Part shown: piece by piece, positions 49,440-58,773 of the stretch
How positions within the stretch are numbered: position 1 is the first letter of the stretch
Layout of the letters: each line of letters starts with the position of its first letter
Assembly (NCBI RefSeq): GCF_914767665.1
Contig: NC_059501.1
Location: 48,360,798 to 48,424,797 of the forward strand
Direction of reading: 5' to 3'
DNA: 64,000 bases
Origin: Harmonia axyridis
Lineage: Eukaryota; Arthropoda; Insecta; Coleoptera; Coccinellidae
The notes under the pieces: model-generated
The model's database searches: none
What the model saw: only the letters and a program-made list of their open reading frames with translations
Told to the model about the DNA's origin: nothing
Made by a program: the position numbers and the translations under genes

Positions 49440-50742
49440 CTACACAATAACTCAAGTTCTATACAGGATGATTCCAAATCAGACTTGAACCGTGGAGAAT
49501 AAGTAGGCATGACTCATTTGCGGTCGTTTGAGTCATATTTATTGATAACCCTAAATTTGAGTTCTTTTGATTCTTAAAAGATTTTCTACCTTAGTTCATT
49601 TTTCGTCTTCATTTTCCACGTTGATCCCAATTCAATAATTATTTCGCTTTGAGGTTATCTGAATAATATATGTTTGGCATGCAACTTTTGATTTGCCAAA
49701 AATATTTTCGAATCTGGCCAATTTACTCCTTTTTTTCTCAAGAGAAAGTTCCGCATTCACTTGTTTCGTGCAATCATAGGCAGGAAAATTATGAAGAATT
49801 TTCGGAAACAGATATGAAACTTCTTTTCTCGAAGTTTCGTTGATTGATAGGCGTGAAATCATTCTTCAATAGAATAAGTGTTCCGCATACTCTAGGCTCA
49901 ACGTTGGTATATTTTTGAACGAATTGCTTCCTTATCGGAGGATACATATGACAGAACCTGTTTCGCGCCCAGTGAGAAGTACAGCTCCATCAACTTCGGA
50001 TTTTTACGTTTGGGACAGATTTAAAAAAATGATATATGAGAGAACCTCTTACGTTCACGTATACGTTTCATTTAAGTTAATAAGAAAATTTGTACCACTC
50101 ATAAAATTATTCATGTATCTCTGTTCCCTTAAGCAGAATTCCAAGTTCTCTAAAAGAAAGCATTTATCACAACGACTACCTATGGAAGAATAATATTAGT
50201 TTTAATATTTCTTCAAGTATGACTGCTAGGTTCATAATCGAAAGGATCACTATCCAATTCTCATGACGTCGATTCAATGTACTGGGTTTGTATAAGCTTC
50301 AAATCGTATGGTTTTTAGATGTATATTTCAGAAAAATGGAATATCCGATTTACGAGCTCTATAAGAACAAATAAAAAATGATTTCTATCGACGTCGGTCC
50401 TATATACCGGGTTTGTATAAGCAGTGCGGAGTGTGAGGTTTAAGTTGTCATATTTATGGTCTGGAGTAGTCGATCGAATATATCAATTATATACAGCGTG
50501 TTACTCTCGATATAAGCGCCCTCGCACTGGCCGAATCCTGAAGTTTTCTGTATATATTATGATGTTTCACCGATTTTTCACACCCGGCTGGAAATTTACC
50601 CCTGGCATCCCCGAACATCCCTGATCAAGAATATATGGTTAAACGCTACCAGACCCGGAGCCGGGTCTGACAACGTTAGTTTTGGACTGAAAAGTCGGTA
50701 GAGTATATCGATTCGGGTCTGTATAAGCGGTCAAACAAATCT
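49440..50742. repeat. Shared 3' part of unit copy 2
   Basis: Corresponds to 41251-42607, with the same recurring GGGTYTGTATAAG motifs (about 50284, 50407, 50723). Nothing coding recognised. Confidence 0.75.
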
Positions 50743-50745
50743 ATA

Positions 50746-50813
<68 letters not shown>

Positions 50814-50814
50814 A
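50743..50814. repeat. (TA)n microsatellite
   Basis: TA array with a few interruptions between unit copy 2 and the second RLE-element tail. Confidence 0.97.
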
Positions 50815-51042
50815 TCTCCCACTGATCATTACCACCAACGGATTGGTGGAAAGTCACCTTCCAGACAATATAAAACTCCTTGATCTAGACCTTGAGTTGA
50901 TCAGCACAGCTCAGAAGGAGGTAATACTGTGGACAACAAGGATTGTCAGGATGGTTTTGACAACAACCTAGGAGAGCCTTGGTCGTGAGTCGACCCGGCT
51001 CTTTTCTACGGAGCTAACCCATTATGGTGAAAAAAAAAAAAA
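50815..51042 (+). mobile_element. RLE-type non-LTR retrotransposon, second 3' tail
   Basis: Coding tail to the stop at 50969-50971, a short 3' UTR and poly(A) at 51030-51042, then TA. The protein tail (PLIITTNGLVESHLPDNIK, then AQKEVILWTTRIVRMVL) aligns without gaps to the tail of the element at 7437-7962, and the 3' UTR shares GCCTTGGTCG and a GACCCGG motif with it. It is a related but distinct family. Confidence 0.8.
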
Positions 51043-51079
51043 TATATATATATATATAATATATAATATATGTATATAT
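51043..51079. repeat. (TA)n microsatellite with ATAT target of the errantivirus-like element
   Basis: TA-rich run after the LINE poly(A). Its last four bases ATAT (51076-51079) are repeated directly after the right LTR at 58774-58777. Confidence 0.9.
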
Positions 51080-51382
51080 AATTATGTTTTTCGTTGAGAA
51101 AACCACGTTTTTAAAAACGAATTTATTTACAAGGAAATATGGAAATGAACAATAGGATAAATCTAAGATGATTCTAAAGCTGATTATCTATCTGACTGAC
51201 TGACTGACAATAACATATTGTCTCCTATTTATAACATTATATTTTCTTATCTTAATTGACGCCACGCGTCGAACCACCTGCATTATGCTGGTGTAAGCAA
51301 AATGCAGCACACTGATATGTGAATCTAAATGAACAATACAATATTACGTCAATTGATCAGAACGGGATGGAATCCTGTAATT
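51080..51382 (-). repeat. Errantivirus-like 3' LTR (303 bp)
   Basis: Ends in AATT on both sides. It lacks the 12-bp (CTATCTGA-type) tandem expansion found in the other LTR. Confidence 0.93.
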
Positions 51383-52892
51383 CCTCCCCACCTAAGTTAA
51401 AGTTATCACCTTTAATAGGTGTGACTTTAGCAAGTCTATTATTTTTCAAATATTTAAAAATAAGAAAAAATATCAAAATCAATATTATTATAAACATAAG
51501 AATAAAAATTAAGGAATATCCTGGTTGGATGTGCCATTCTTCTAGGTCTTCCAACTGGATGTCAGGGATGTCTTCTTTCTTGAAGTTCGAACTGGGCTGG
51601 TTCTTCATTGGATGAGCCATCTTGGGCAGGACAATGTATTTTTCTTCCATAATCGTAGAAATGGGAAAAATTTCTTTTTGTGTGTTTCCTACAACACATT
51701 TTGAACGAAGGATTGCCATTGGGGGTATGAAATAATGTTTTGTTTGCTGTGGGCATTTCTCTTGGACTTTTTCATTTTTGATTGAGAGGATATTTCCATC
51801 TTCTAGAAGTTTCAAGTTAGCTTGTGGGACTAATACAATTCTTGAACAATTTTCTTTGTGATTTTTCAATAAATTTCTGATGCATTCTGGAGGCTTGGAT
51901 AGTAGATCTTGATCGCATAGGAAGTCTTCTTCAACTGGGTGACATTGACTCGTACTCCATAGTAATTCTTCTTCTTGTGAGAGCATATAGGAGTCGGTTA
52001 AGGAAAGGGATTCATTATTTTGGGAAAGAAAGTAAAACTTGTATAATTCGTATCCCTTTTCATAAATGGTTGGAATAGATATAAGAAATAGTAAAATTTT
52101 ATTTTTGAAAATTACCTTAGTATGGCATTATTGATAATAGTCTTTTATATGATGTAAGGGAATGATACTTGAATTTTTGATTACTTCTGAGAACTTTGAA
52201 TAGGGTAAAATGGATTCATGCAACAAATGTAACCTAGCAAAACTAATTGCAGTTTGAATTTCATCCAAAGTATTTTTAATGTCTTTGAGTTCAAAAGTCA
52301 TAAGATGCATTTGCTGAACTTCTTCGAGTGCTGGTACAATTTTTAATAATTCAAGATTATCATGCATTTTCTGAAATTTATCAATATATTTGTTTTTCAA
52401 GTCATTAACTACAGTAGCGATCTTCTTTTGATTCCTTATGAGGGTTTCCTCATTTTTCTTTATGCTATTAAAATAATTTCTGTATAATTCTTCATCGTCA
52501 GAATCTAAGGTTCCAAAGAGTATTTTTGAGATTTTGCCTCCTAAATTAATCAATCCTCTCTTAGTCCGTATTTTTTCATTAACTATTTCTTCGAACGATT
52601 CAATATTTATTTTATTAGACTCTTGCAAATATCTATAGTTTGCAGTCTGCGAAAAACCTAATGGTTCCTTCTTAAATTTATCTATTTCTTTCTGATATGC
52701 CAAAATTACATTTTCTATTTTATTTAAATCAATATGATAAATTAGTTGTAAATTCTTTTTTGTTATGTAAGCTTTTCCTAACTGAATGGGCAATACATTA
52801 TTTTCAATTGGAATAATTTCTAGTGAATTAATTATCTTCGTTACTTTTATCATTAAAATCATAATTATCAATGTAAATGAATGGTGATCCAT
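51357..52892 (-). pseudogene. Errantivirus-like env gene, one in-frame stop
   Basis: Starts at ATG 52892 with a hydrophobic leader (FTLIIMILMIKV). A basic RTKR cleavage site is followed by GLINLGGKISKILFG, the fusion-peptide region characteristic of errantivirus and baculovirus F-type envelope proteins, then a long helical region. TAA at 52128-52130 interrupts the frame. The same frame resumes and runs to 51357, with a cysteine-bearing ectodomain part, a transmembrane helix near the end (SLIFILMFIIILILIFFLIF) and a short cytoplasmic tail. Family members fuse membranes. As sequenced the protein would lack its membrane anchor, so the copy is non-functional unless the stop is read through or is an assembly error. 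Confidence 0.9.
51383..51394 (-). promoter_or_regulatory. Polypurine tract of the errantivirus-like element
   Basis: On the minus strand AGGTGGGGAGG directly precedes the 3' LTR. It overlaps the 3' end of the env frame. Confidence 0.8.
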
Positions 52893-52899
52893 GTTGAAT

Positions 52900-52914
52900 C
52901 TGAAAATAAAATTT
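52900..52914 (-). promoter_or_regulatory. Probable splice acceptor for env mRNA
   Basis: On the minus strand the end of pol is followed by TTTTATTTTCAG, a polypyrimidine tract plus AG, eight bases upstream of the env ATG. Errantivirus env is known to be expressed from a spliced RNA. The donor was not identified. Confidence 0.6.
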
Positions 52915-52919
52915 GAAAG

Positions 52920-55900
52920 TTACTTCTTTCGTTGCTTCATAATTTTCTTATGATAAATATGTTTATTCTTACTATCTTGTATACGATGTGAATCAATTTC
53001 TTTCGCATCTATCTTTTTGAATGCAGGATCAAGTTTTCTTGTGATATAGGTCGGGTTTTTATTAAGAGGGTGATCTTCTTTCGCACGTCTCTTATAATTG
53101 GTTTTTTCTAATCGATTTAACTGTTTATCTCGCTGTTTTTCTATTTGTTTTGTGATGTCGTTCAAATTTTCAATATAATTTTCTACATAATTTTGAACTT
53201 GTTCATTATGCGTACGTTCAATGGGTAATGAGTAATTTAAATCTGCCTTAATAATTTGCATGGGGGTCATTTCTAAACTTGAGTGATTTGAATTATTATA
53301 ACTTAATAAAGCTTGAGCTAATTTATTTTGAAAAGTACTGTTTTTACCATTAATAGTTCTTAATTGTTCAATAAGTGTTGAATGAAATCGTTCCACTAAT
53401 GCATTCGAATTCGGGTTATAATTTGTAATGTAATGAATTTCGATTTTATGCACTTTACATAGATCTTGTACAACATTATTTTTAAATTCAATACCGTTAT
53501 CACATGTTATTCTATTAGGTATACCATAATGGCTGAAATAAATTATTAATTTATCTACAATTTCTAATCCGTTCTTTTGAAGTAGGGGATAACATTGTCC
53601 CAATCTAGAAAATGAATCTATTATACTTAAACAGTATGTTTGACCAAATCGTATTGTATCACAATGAAGATGAGAAAAGGGTTTAGAACCAACAGGATTA
53701 GGTTTATATTGTAATTGAATTGGTGTTCTTTCGTATTTACTTTTCTGGCAATATTCACAAGAATTTATATAATTCTGAACATCTTTATTCATATTCGGCC
53801 AATAAAATTTTCTTTTCAAACTAATAAGATTTTCTCTTAATCCTCGATGTATTGTTTTGGTTTCATGATATTGACAAATTCTAAGCTTTCTTTCATCTAT
53901 GTCTTCGACATCTTCTAACAGAATTCTTGAAATTTTTAAATCAAAACTCTTGTAATCGAATTTCTCCTGCAAAATTCGTATAAGTGGTTTTTCTAATTCT
54001 GGTGACTTAAAATATAATGTATAGGAACTCTTTGGTCTAATATATTCTTTAATAAATTTATATAAATCGTTTTCAATTGAATTTATGGAAACAATAAATC
54101 TGAGTTTTTCTCCGAATAGTTTAATTTTTATAACATTATAATTAGATGCAGTTTTGAATATTATTTGTAAATTAGATGAGTTAATACTTCTTTCTGTATA
54201 AGGTATTTCGAAAATTGGATTTTCAATATTGCTATGAATAGTTATATCGTCATGAATAATAACATTTTGAGTTTCGAAGTCAATTATATCATCTTCAATT
54301 TCATTAGTAAATTCATCATTATCATTATTTTCGTATTCACTCGCATTTAATAATTCTAAGCATTCATCAAGTTCTTCGTCAGTAACTTGATTAATCACTG
54401 AAACTAAATCATCTTCAATACCATTAAAATCATTCATTTGGGAATTCAATGTTTCAATTTGATTTATTTCATTATTATCTTCTCTGGGTAAATAATATAC
54501 AATCACTCTCATATTTGAATTGAAAAAAATATACTTTATCATATTGAATATCGTTGACCATTTTAATCGGTCCAAGCCGCTGGCAATGCGCGGTAATGCT
54601 AAACATTTTTCATTATTTTGTTTACATAATCTTTCGAGATTCAAAATCGCTTGAAATACATCTTCATACTTAGGTTTATCATAGTAAAATTCTTTTGTGA
54701 TTAAATAGTAAATATTCCGATTATTTTTTCGGATCGCGGCAACTTCGCCTATAGATTTATTTTGAGATTTTAAATTTTCAATTTCGCCATATTTATTTTT
54801 GAAACTTGAAGCTATTCCTTTATTCATATGGAAATCCTGTGAAACACAATGTGCTAATGCAAAATTCTTTTGGGAATTGAATAAATTTCCTTCCTTTTCT
54901 TTAATGTTCGGTGAATCTTTTATATCGTTATTTTCTTGCGCCTTTATAAAATTTTCGTAAGTTAGGTCATCTTCCATAACTATTCTACTTAATGTATCTG
55001 CATTGTTCTGCGAGCCTTTTCTATATTTTATTTCATAATCAAATTCTTCAAGTTTTATTCGCCATCTCATTAGTCTCGAATTAGGTTCTTTTAGAGAAAA
55101 TAGCCAAATTAAAGGTTTATGATCCGTATAAATTGTAAATTTTCTTCCGTATAAATATGGCCTGAAATGTTTACACGACCATACAATCGATAATAATTCT
55201 TTTTCGATCACACTGTATCGAGATTCAGCTTCATTTAAAGTTCTACTCGCAAAAGCAATCGGAAGATCATTGGGCGGTTGACCTTGAGATAATACTGATC
55301 CTACTGCATATCCGGATGCATTTGTAGTTAAAACAAAGGGTTCTTTGAAATCAGGATATCGCAATATAGGATGGTTTAATAAATTTTGTTTACATACTTC
55401 AAAGGCTTCAACATATTTTGGATCATTTATATTGATTTTAGAATTTTTCTTCAAGCAATTTGTAAGGGGTTTGGTAATTTTTGCAAAGTTAGGTATAAAT
55501 TTCCTATAATATCCGACTAAACCAAGAAATGATTTGATTTCTTTTTGAGTTTTTGGAATTGGGAATTTATTCACAGCAGTTAATTTATTAGGGTTAGGTT
55601 TAATTCCTTCTGGAGTTATAATATGACCTAGAAATTCTATTTCAGTTTTGAAAAAATGACATTTGTCCAATTGTATTTTCAAATTATCTTCTTTAAATAC
55701 TTCAAGAATATTATGGATGTCTGCTAAGTGTTGTTCTATTGAATCTGAGAAAATAACAACATCATCCATATAAACATAACAATTTTTTCCAATATAATTT
55801 CTCAATACTATATTCATTAATCTTTGAAAAGAAGCAGGGGCATTTTTTAATCCGAATGGCATTCGCAAAAATTCATAATGACCATTTTCAATTATAAAGG

Positions 55901-56810
55901 CGGTCTTTTCTATAGAGTCACTATCTAATTCAATTTGATGAAAACCTGACGCTAAATCGAGCGTTGTAAAATATTTCTTTTTTCCTAACTTATCTAAAAT
56001 TGCATCGATTTGCGGTAAAGGGTATTTATCATCAATAGTTTTTTCATTTAATTTTCTGTAATCAATTGCTATACGCCATTTTTGTTTTTGTGATAAATCT
56101 TGTTTCTTTGGAACTACAACAACAGGAAAGGACCATGGTGAAATACTAGGTCTAATAATTTTCTTTTCTAACATCTCATCGATTTGTTTCTTAATTTCCT
56201 CTCTATGTACTTCTGGGTATCGATAAATTTTACAATGAACGGGAACTTCATCTATCGTTCGAATTCTATGTTTAATTTTATTAGAAAAATTCAGTGGTTG
56301 ACCCGGCAATTGAATTGCATCTTTGTTAGTTTGTAAAATTTTCATTAATTGATTACTTATTTTGGATTCCAGATGGCTAAGGTCCACTGGTATTTTGATA
56401 GGATTTTGACAAACTTGTTGATATTCAAAAGGAACTTGACAAAATTCATTTTTTAAAATTTGATTTTTGAAATCTAATATTAATCCATACTTATTTAAGA
56501 AATCTGCTCCTATAAGTCCGTCATAATTCTTATGAAATTTATAAAGAATGAAAGGATGAAAATCGTTTATTCTTAATTCAGAAAACAATGGTAACGATAC
56601 TTTCTCATTCGACGTTTCTTGTCTCATACAAGCAGTTAATGTAGTCGATTCTTTGAAAATATTCTCAGGGAAATAATTATATGCAAATTTAGGATCAATC
56701 AAACAAACTGAGCAACCACTATCAATTAATAACTTACATCTAGGGTTTTTAAATTCAATAAATGGTAGCTGATTAGTATTATCTAGCGTATGATTTAGGT
56801 CAATTCGTTT
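52920..56810 (-). CDS. Errantivirus-like Pol polyprotein with an inserted macrodomain
   Basis: An open frame of about 1260 codons from the TTG at 56702, and open further upstream through the protease (LLIDSG at 56715-56723 region) to a -1 overlap with gag. Numbering from 56702: reverse transcriptase with AIDYRKLNEKT and catalytic YMDD near 312; RNase H (FVLTTNASGYAVGSVLSQ), where the first acidic residue of TDAS-type motifs is Asn; a chain ending RKGSQNNADTLSR; macrodomain about 600-740; an acidic linker and a further unassigned domain about 740-940; integrase zinc motif (HETKTIHRGL ... CEYCQKS) near 945-985; and integrase core with HCDTIRFG, TCDNGIEFKNN and VERFHSTL. The RT, protease and integrase motifs look intact. 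The protein is longer than usual gypsy Pol because of the 600-940 insert. Confidence 0.94.
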   Translation of the reverse strand, partial: KRIDLNHTLDNTNQLPFIEFKNPRCKLLIDSGCSVCLIDPKFAYNYFPENIFKESTTLTACMRQETSNEKVSLPLFSELRINDFHPFILYKFHKNYDGLIGADFLNKYGLILDFKNQILKNEFCQVPFEYQQVCQNPIKIPVDLSHLESKISNQLMKILQTNKDAIQLPGQPLNFSNKIKHRIRTIDEVPVHCKIYRYPEVHREEIKKQIDEMLEKKIIRPSISPWSFPVVVVPKKQDLSQKQKWRIAIDYRKLNEKTIDDKYPLPQIDAILDKLGKKKYFTTLDLASGFHQIELDSDSIEKTAFIIENGHYEFLRMPFGLKNAPASFQRLMNIVLRNYIGKNCYVYMDDVVIFSDSIEQHLADIHNILEVFKEDNLKIQLDKCHFFKTEIEFLGHIITPEGIKPNPNKLTAVNKFPIPKTQKEIKSFLGLVGYYRKFIPNFAKITKPLTNCLKKNSKININDPKYVEAFEVCKQNLLNHPILRYPDFKEPFVLTTNASGYAVGSVLSQGQPPNDLPIAFASRTLNEAESRYSVIEKELLSIVWSCKHFRPYLYGRKFTIYTDHKPLIWLFSLKEPNSRLMRWRIKLEEFDYEIKYRKGSQNNADTLSRIVMEDDLTYENFIKAQENNDIKDSPNIKEKEGNLFNSQKNFALAHCVSQDFHMNKGIASSFKNKYGEIENLKSQNKSIGEVAAIRKNNRNIYYLITKEFYYDKPKYEDVFQAILNLERLCKQNNEKCLALPRIASGLDRLKWSTIFNMIKYIFFNSNMRVIVYYLPREDNNEINQIETLNSQMNDFNGIEDDLVSVINQVTDEELDECLELLNASEYENNDNDEFTNEIEDDIIDFETQNVIIHDDITIHSNIENPIFEIPYTERSINSSNLQIIFKTASNYNVIKIKLFGEKLRFIVSINSIENDLYKFIKEYIRPKSSYTLYFKSPELEKPLIRILQEKFDYKSFDLKISRILLEDVEDIDERKLRICQYHETKTIHRGLRENLISLKRKFYWPNMNKDVQNYINSCEYCQKSKYERTPIQLQYKPNPVGSKPFSHLHCDTIRFGQTYCLSIIDSFSRLGQCYPLLQKNGLEIVDKLIIYFSHYGIPNRITCDNGIEFKNNVVQDLCKVHKIEIHYITNYNPNSNALVERFHSTLIEQLRTINGKNSTFQNKLAQALLSYNNSNHSSLEMTPMQIIKADLNYSLPIERTHNEQVQNYVENYIENLNDITKQIEKQRDKQLNRLEKTNYKRRAKEDHPLNKNPTYITRKLDPAFKKIDAKEIDSHRIQDSKNKHIYHKKIMKQRKK
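54480..54905 (-). other. Macrodomain (TARG1/OARD1-like) inside Pol
   Basis: Pol residues about 600-740. Seen in order: NFALAHCVSQDFHMNKGIAS (nucleotide-binding loop region), FKNKYGEIENL, GEVAAIRKNNRNIYYLITK, LPRIASGLDRLKW, then a C-terminal strand RVIVYYLPRE. This pattern belongs to the macrodomain subgroup that includes TARG1/OARD1 and yeast Poa1p-like ADP-ribose hydrolases. The Lys of LITK is K670 and the Asp of GLDRLKW is D711. In human TARG1 the catalytic pair K84 and D125 has the same 41-residue spacing. Removal of ADP-ribose from protein Asp/Glu is therefore a plausible activity (inference). The domain is in frame, with no intron or stop. Confidence 0.88.
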
Positions 56811-57946
56811 TCTAAAGTAGGGTCTCGAAAATTTTGTTTGGAAGTCGAAGGTTTCGACTGAAAATCTCTATCATGATTATTATAATTAAATCTATCAAAG
56901 GATTTATTATTAGGATTTGATCCTATTTGAGTTAATTCTTCAAAAGTAAAATGTGGTTCATTAGAAACGTGTTCATTAAAAAATTTCTTTTGGGGATTTG
57001 TTGGGAATTGCGTCGAATAATTTGGACGTTTTTGGGGGTAAACTCTTGTTTGCACTGACATTTTTTCTGGTGGTGTATTAATTCTTTGGTTGGGATTTGG
57101 TTTGAAAACATTAGTATTAGTATTAGTATGTCCAAAAACTTGTTTGTTTGAGGGATAGTATCTATTCACAGGTCTTTGATTAAACTGAATAGGTTGTGAG
57201 GGGAAATTTGAATTTGAATTCGAATTATAATTATTATTCGATCTAAAATGATAATTATTAGGAATATAATTTGATCTATAATTATTTGGAATATACATAG
57301 TTTCTTTTATTATTATTATTATTATTTTGAAAATTATTTTTCGTCCTTCGCGATTGAAAATTATGTTTTCTACTTTTATCTAATAAATCATATTGCTCCA
57401 TGTTTGACAAATAATCTTTAATTGCGTTTATGGTCTGGTCAAACGTTAAGGCATTATTAGCGATTAAATAAGTTCTAAGTTCCGTTGGTGCATTCGAAAT
57501 TAACACCGTTTTACAAATTTTCAATATATTAGTCTTATACAATTGTTTTTCTTGAGCTGGCATCGTGTCAGCATCTATTCTGTAGTTAATTCTTATTTTC
57601 ATCGAAATTATTTCATCTATAAAGCTAATCATATCTGATTTCTTTTCTAAGAATTGTAATTGGTGAATCAACACATCTAAATTGATTTGATCGCCAAATT
57701 TATTATTCAAAAATCTTTTCAGATGATCCCAATTATCGGGGATATCTGAGGTAGAAACTTCAGCAAGTGCTCTACCGACTAACTTTGATTTAACTAAAGC
57801 TAAACAGTATTTTTTAATAAGTTCATTTTCGTTACTGAACATACTTAAATAACTTTCTGCGTTTTAATAAAAGAATGGAGTTCGTTCTCCATTCCTGAAA
57901 ATTTAGGAAGGAGTGATCCAAACTTTTCTGCAGTTGATAAATCCAT
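56795..57946 (-). pseudogene. Errantivirus-like gag, two frame breaks
   Basis: Probable start ATG at 57946 (MDLSTAEKFGSLLPKFSG). Near 57861-57866 a one-base loss in an A run takes this frame to a stop, while the neighbouring frame continues AESYLSMFSNENELIKKY through LVGRALAEVSTSDIPDNW, a capsid-like region. A second break lies in the (AAT)n tract near 57290-57315. The last part is rich in Asn, Pro and Gln (FNQRPVNRYYPSNK) and ends at 56795 overlapping pol in the -1 frame. No zinc knuckle is seen, as is common in errantivirus Gag. Both breaks are in simple-sequence runs, so assembly error is possible. Confidence 0.85.
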
Positions 57947-58440
57947 TTTAACTCTAGCTACTTTCTTTTCTTTCTTACCGTGGAACTGTTTGAAAGAAGT
58001 AATATTGATAATTTTAATAATCGGTTTTTATAATAAGAAACCTAGGAAAAACTTTGTGATCGGTTTTTTTATGATAAGAAACCTAGGAAAAACTTTGTGA
58101 TCGGTTTTTTATAAGAAACCTAGAAAAAACTTTTATACAAGTTTTACGCTCAAAACTTGGGAAAAGGTTGACTATTTTTGGACCAGAATAGGTAAACTGG
58201 GAGTCAGTTAGAAAGGATTGCTCACCTCGTTGATATTCCTTGTTTGAAGTTGAAACTGTCCTGGGCGCTACTCCAATGATCGAGCCTCTGGTTTTCTTCT
58301 TAGGGGTTGCTTCTCACCTTAACAGTTGAAACTGATAGTCGAAAGAAAGTTTTTAGTTTTCACTTCTACGACCGGCACAATATTTCAGATAATACGTCGC
58401 GAGATTCCCGTCGCGCTATTATTTCCGAAATATTTAAAGA
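57947..58440 (-). other. Errantivirus-like leader
   Basis: Non-coding sequence between primer site and gag. Contains three near-repeats of ATAAGAAACCTAG(A/G)AAAAACTT on the plus strand (about 58033-58135). No gene recognised. Confidence 0.7.
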
Positions 58441-58460
58441 GATCCCATCCTCGTCGCCAA
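58441..58460 (-). promoter_or_regulatory. Primer binding site of the errantivirus-like element
   Basis: On the minus strand TGGCGACGAGGATGGGATC begins at the 5' LTR boundary. It starts with TGG as expected for pairing to a tRNA CCA end. The tRNA was not identified with certainty. Confidence 0.75.
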
Positions 58461-58773
58461 TTATGTTTTTCGTTGTGAAAACCACGTTTTTAAAAACGAA
58501 TTTATTTACAAGGAAATATGGAAATGAACAATAGGATAAATCTAAGATGATTCTAAAGCTGATTATCTATCTGACTATCTATCTGACTGACTGACTGACA
58601 ATTACATATTGTCTCCTATTTATAACATTATATTTTCTTATCTTAATTGACGCCACGCGTCGAACCACCTGCATTATGCTGGTGTAAGCAAAATGCAGCA
58701 CACTGATATGTGAATCTAAATGAACAATACAATATTACGTCAATTGATCAGAACGGGATGGAATCCTGTAATT
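58459..58773 (-). repeat. Errantivirus-like 5' LTR (315 bp)
   Basis: Matches 51080-51382 with about two substitutions and an extra 12 bp of CTAT/CTGA repeat. Followed by the ATAT target duplication. Confidence 0.93.

Larger units (their letters stand above)
42645..50742. repeat. Large non-coding unit, copy 2 (8.1 kb)
   Basis: Same start (ATTCAGTCCCGTTATACTTGG region) and end (GTATAAGCGGTCAAACAAAT) as copy 1, same order of internal landmarks and high similarity throughout. It lacks the 35221 LINE tail, the extra centre segment and several smaller stretches. The fold-back arms are about 43430-46050 and 47030-48965. A short insertion with an AATAAA and (TTA)n tail near 47658-47700 is specific to this copy. 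No gene seen. Confidence 0.8.
51080..58773 (-). mobile_element. Errantivirus-like endogenous retroelement (LTR-gag-pol-env-LTR, 7.7 kb)
   Basis: LTRs 51080-51382 and 58459-58773, a 4-bp target duplication ATAT, primer site, gag, pol, env and polypurine tract, all on the minus strand. This is the layout of insect errantiviruses (gypsy-like elements with a baculovirus-F-related env). The LTRs differ by about 2 substitutions and a 12-bp tandem-repeat indel, so it is young. gag has two frame breaks and env one in-frame stop, while pol is open. pol carries an additional macrodomain between RNase H and integrase. Confidence 0.95.

Noticed and set aside
31362..50742. Large units as Polinton/Maverick, Helitron or virus-derived
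   Set aside because: No polymerase, integrase, Rep/helicase or capsid frame and no matching termini were found.
54480..54905. Macrodomain as a host gene fragment inserted by chance or a separate gene
   Set aside because: It is in one frame with RNase H and integrase, has no stop or intron, and lies in a young element; a domain of Pol is the simpler reading.
56790..56825. Canonical slippery heptamer at the gag/pol overlap of the errantivirus-like element
   Set aside because: The overlap is in the -1 frame, but the in-phase sequences (such as A GAA AAC) do not fit X XXY YYZ, so no site is claimed.
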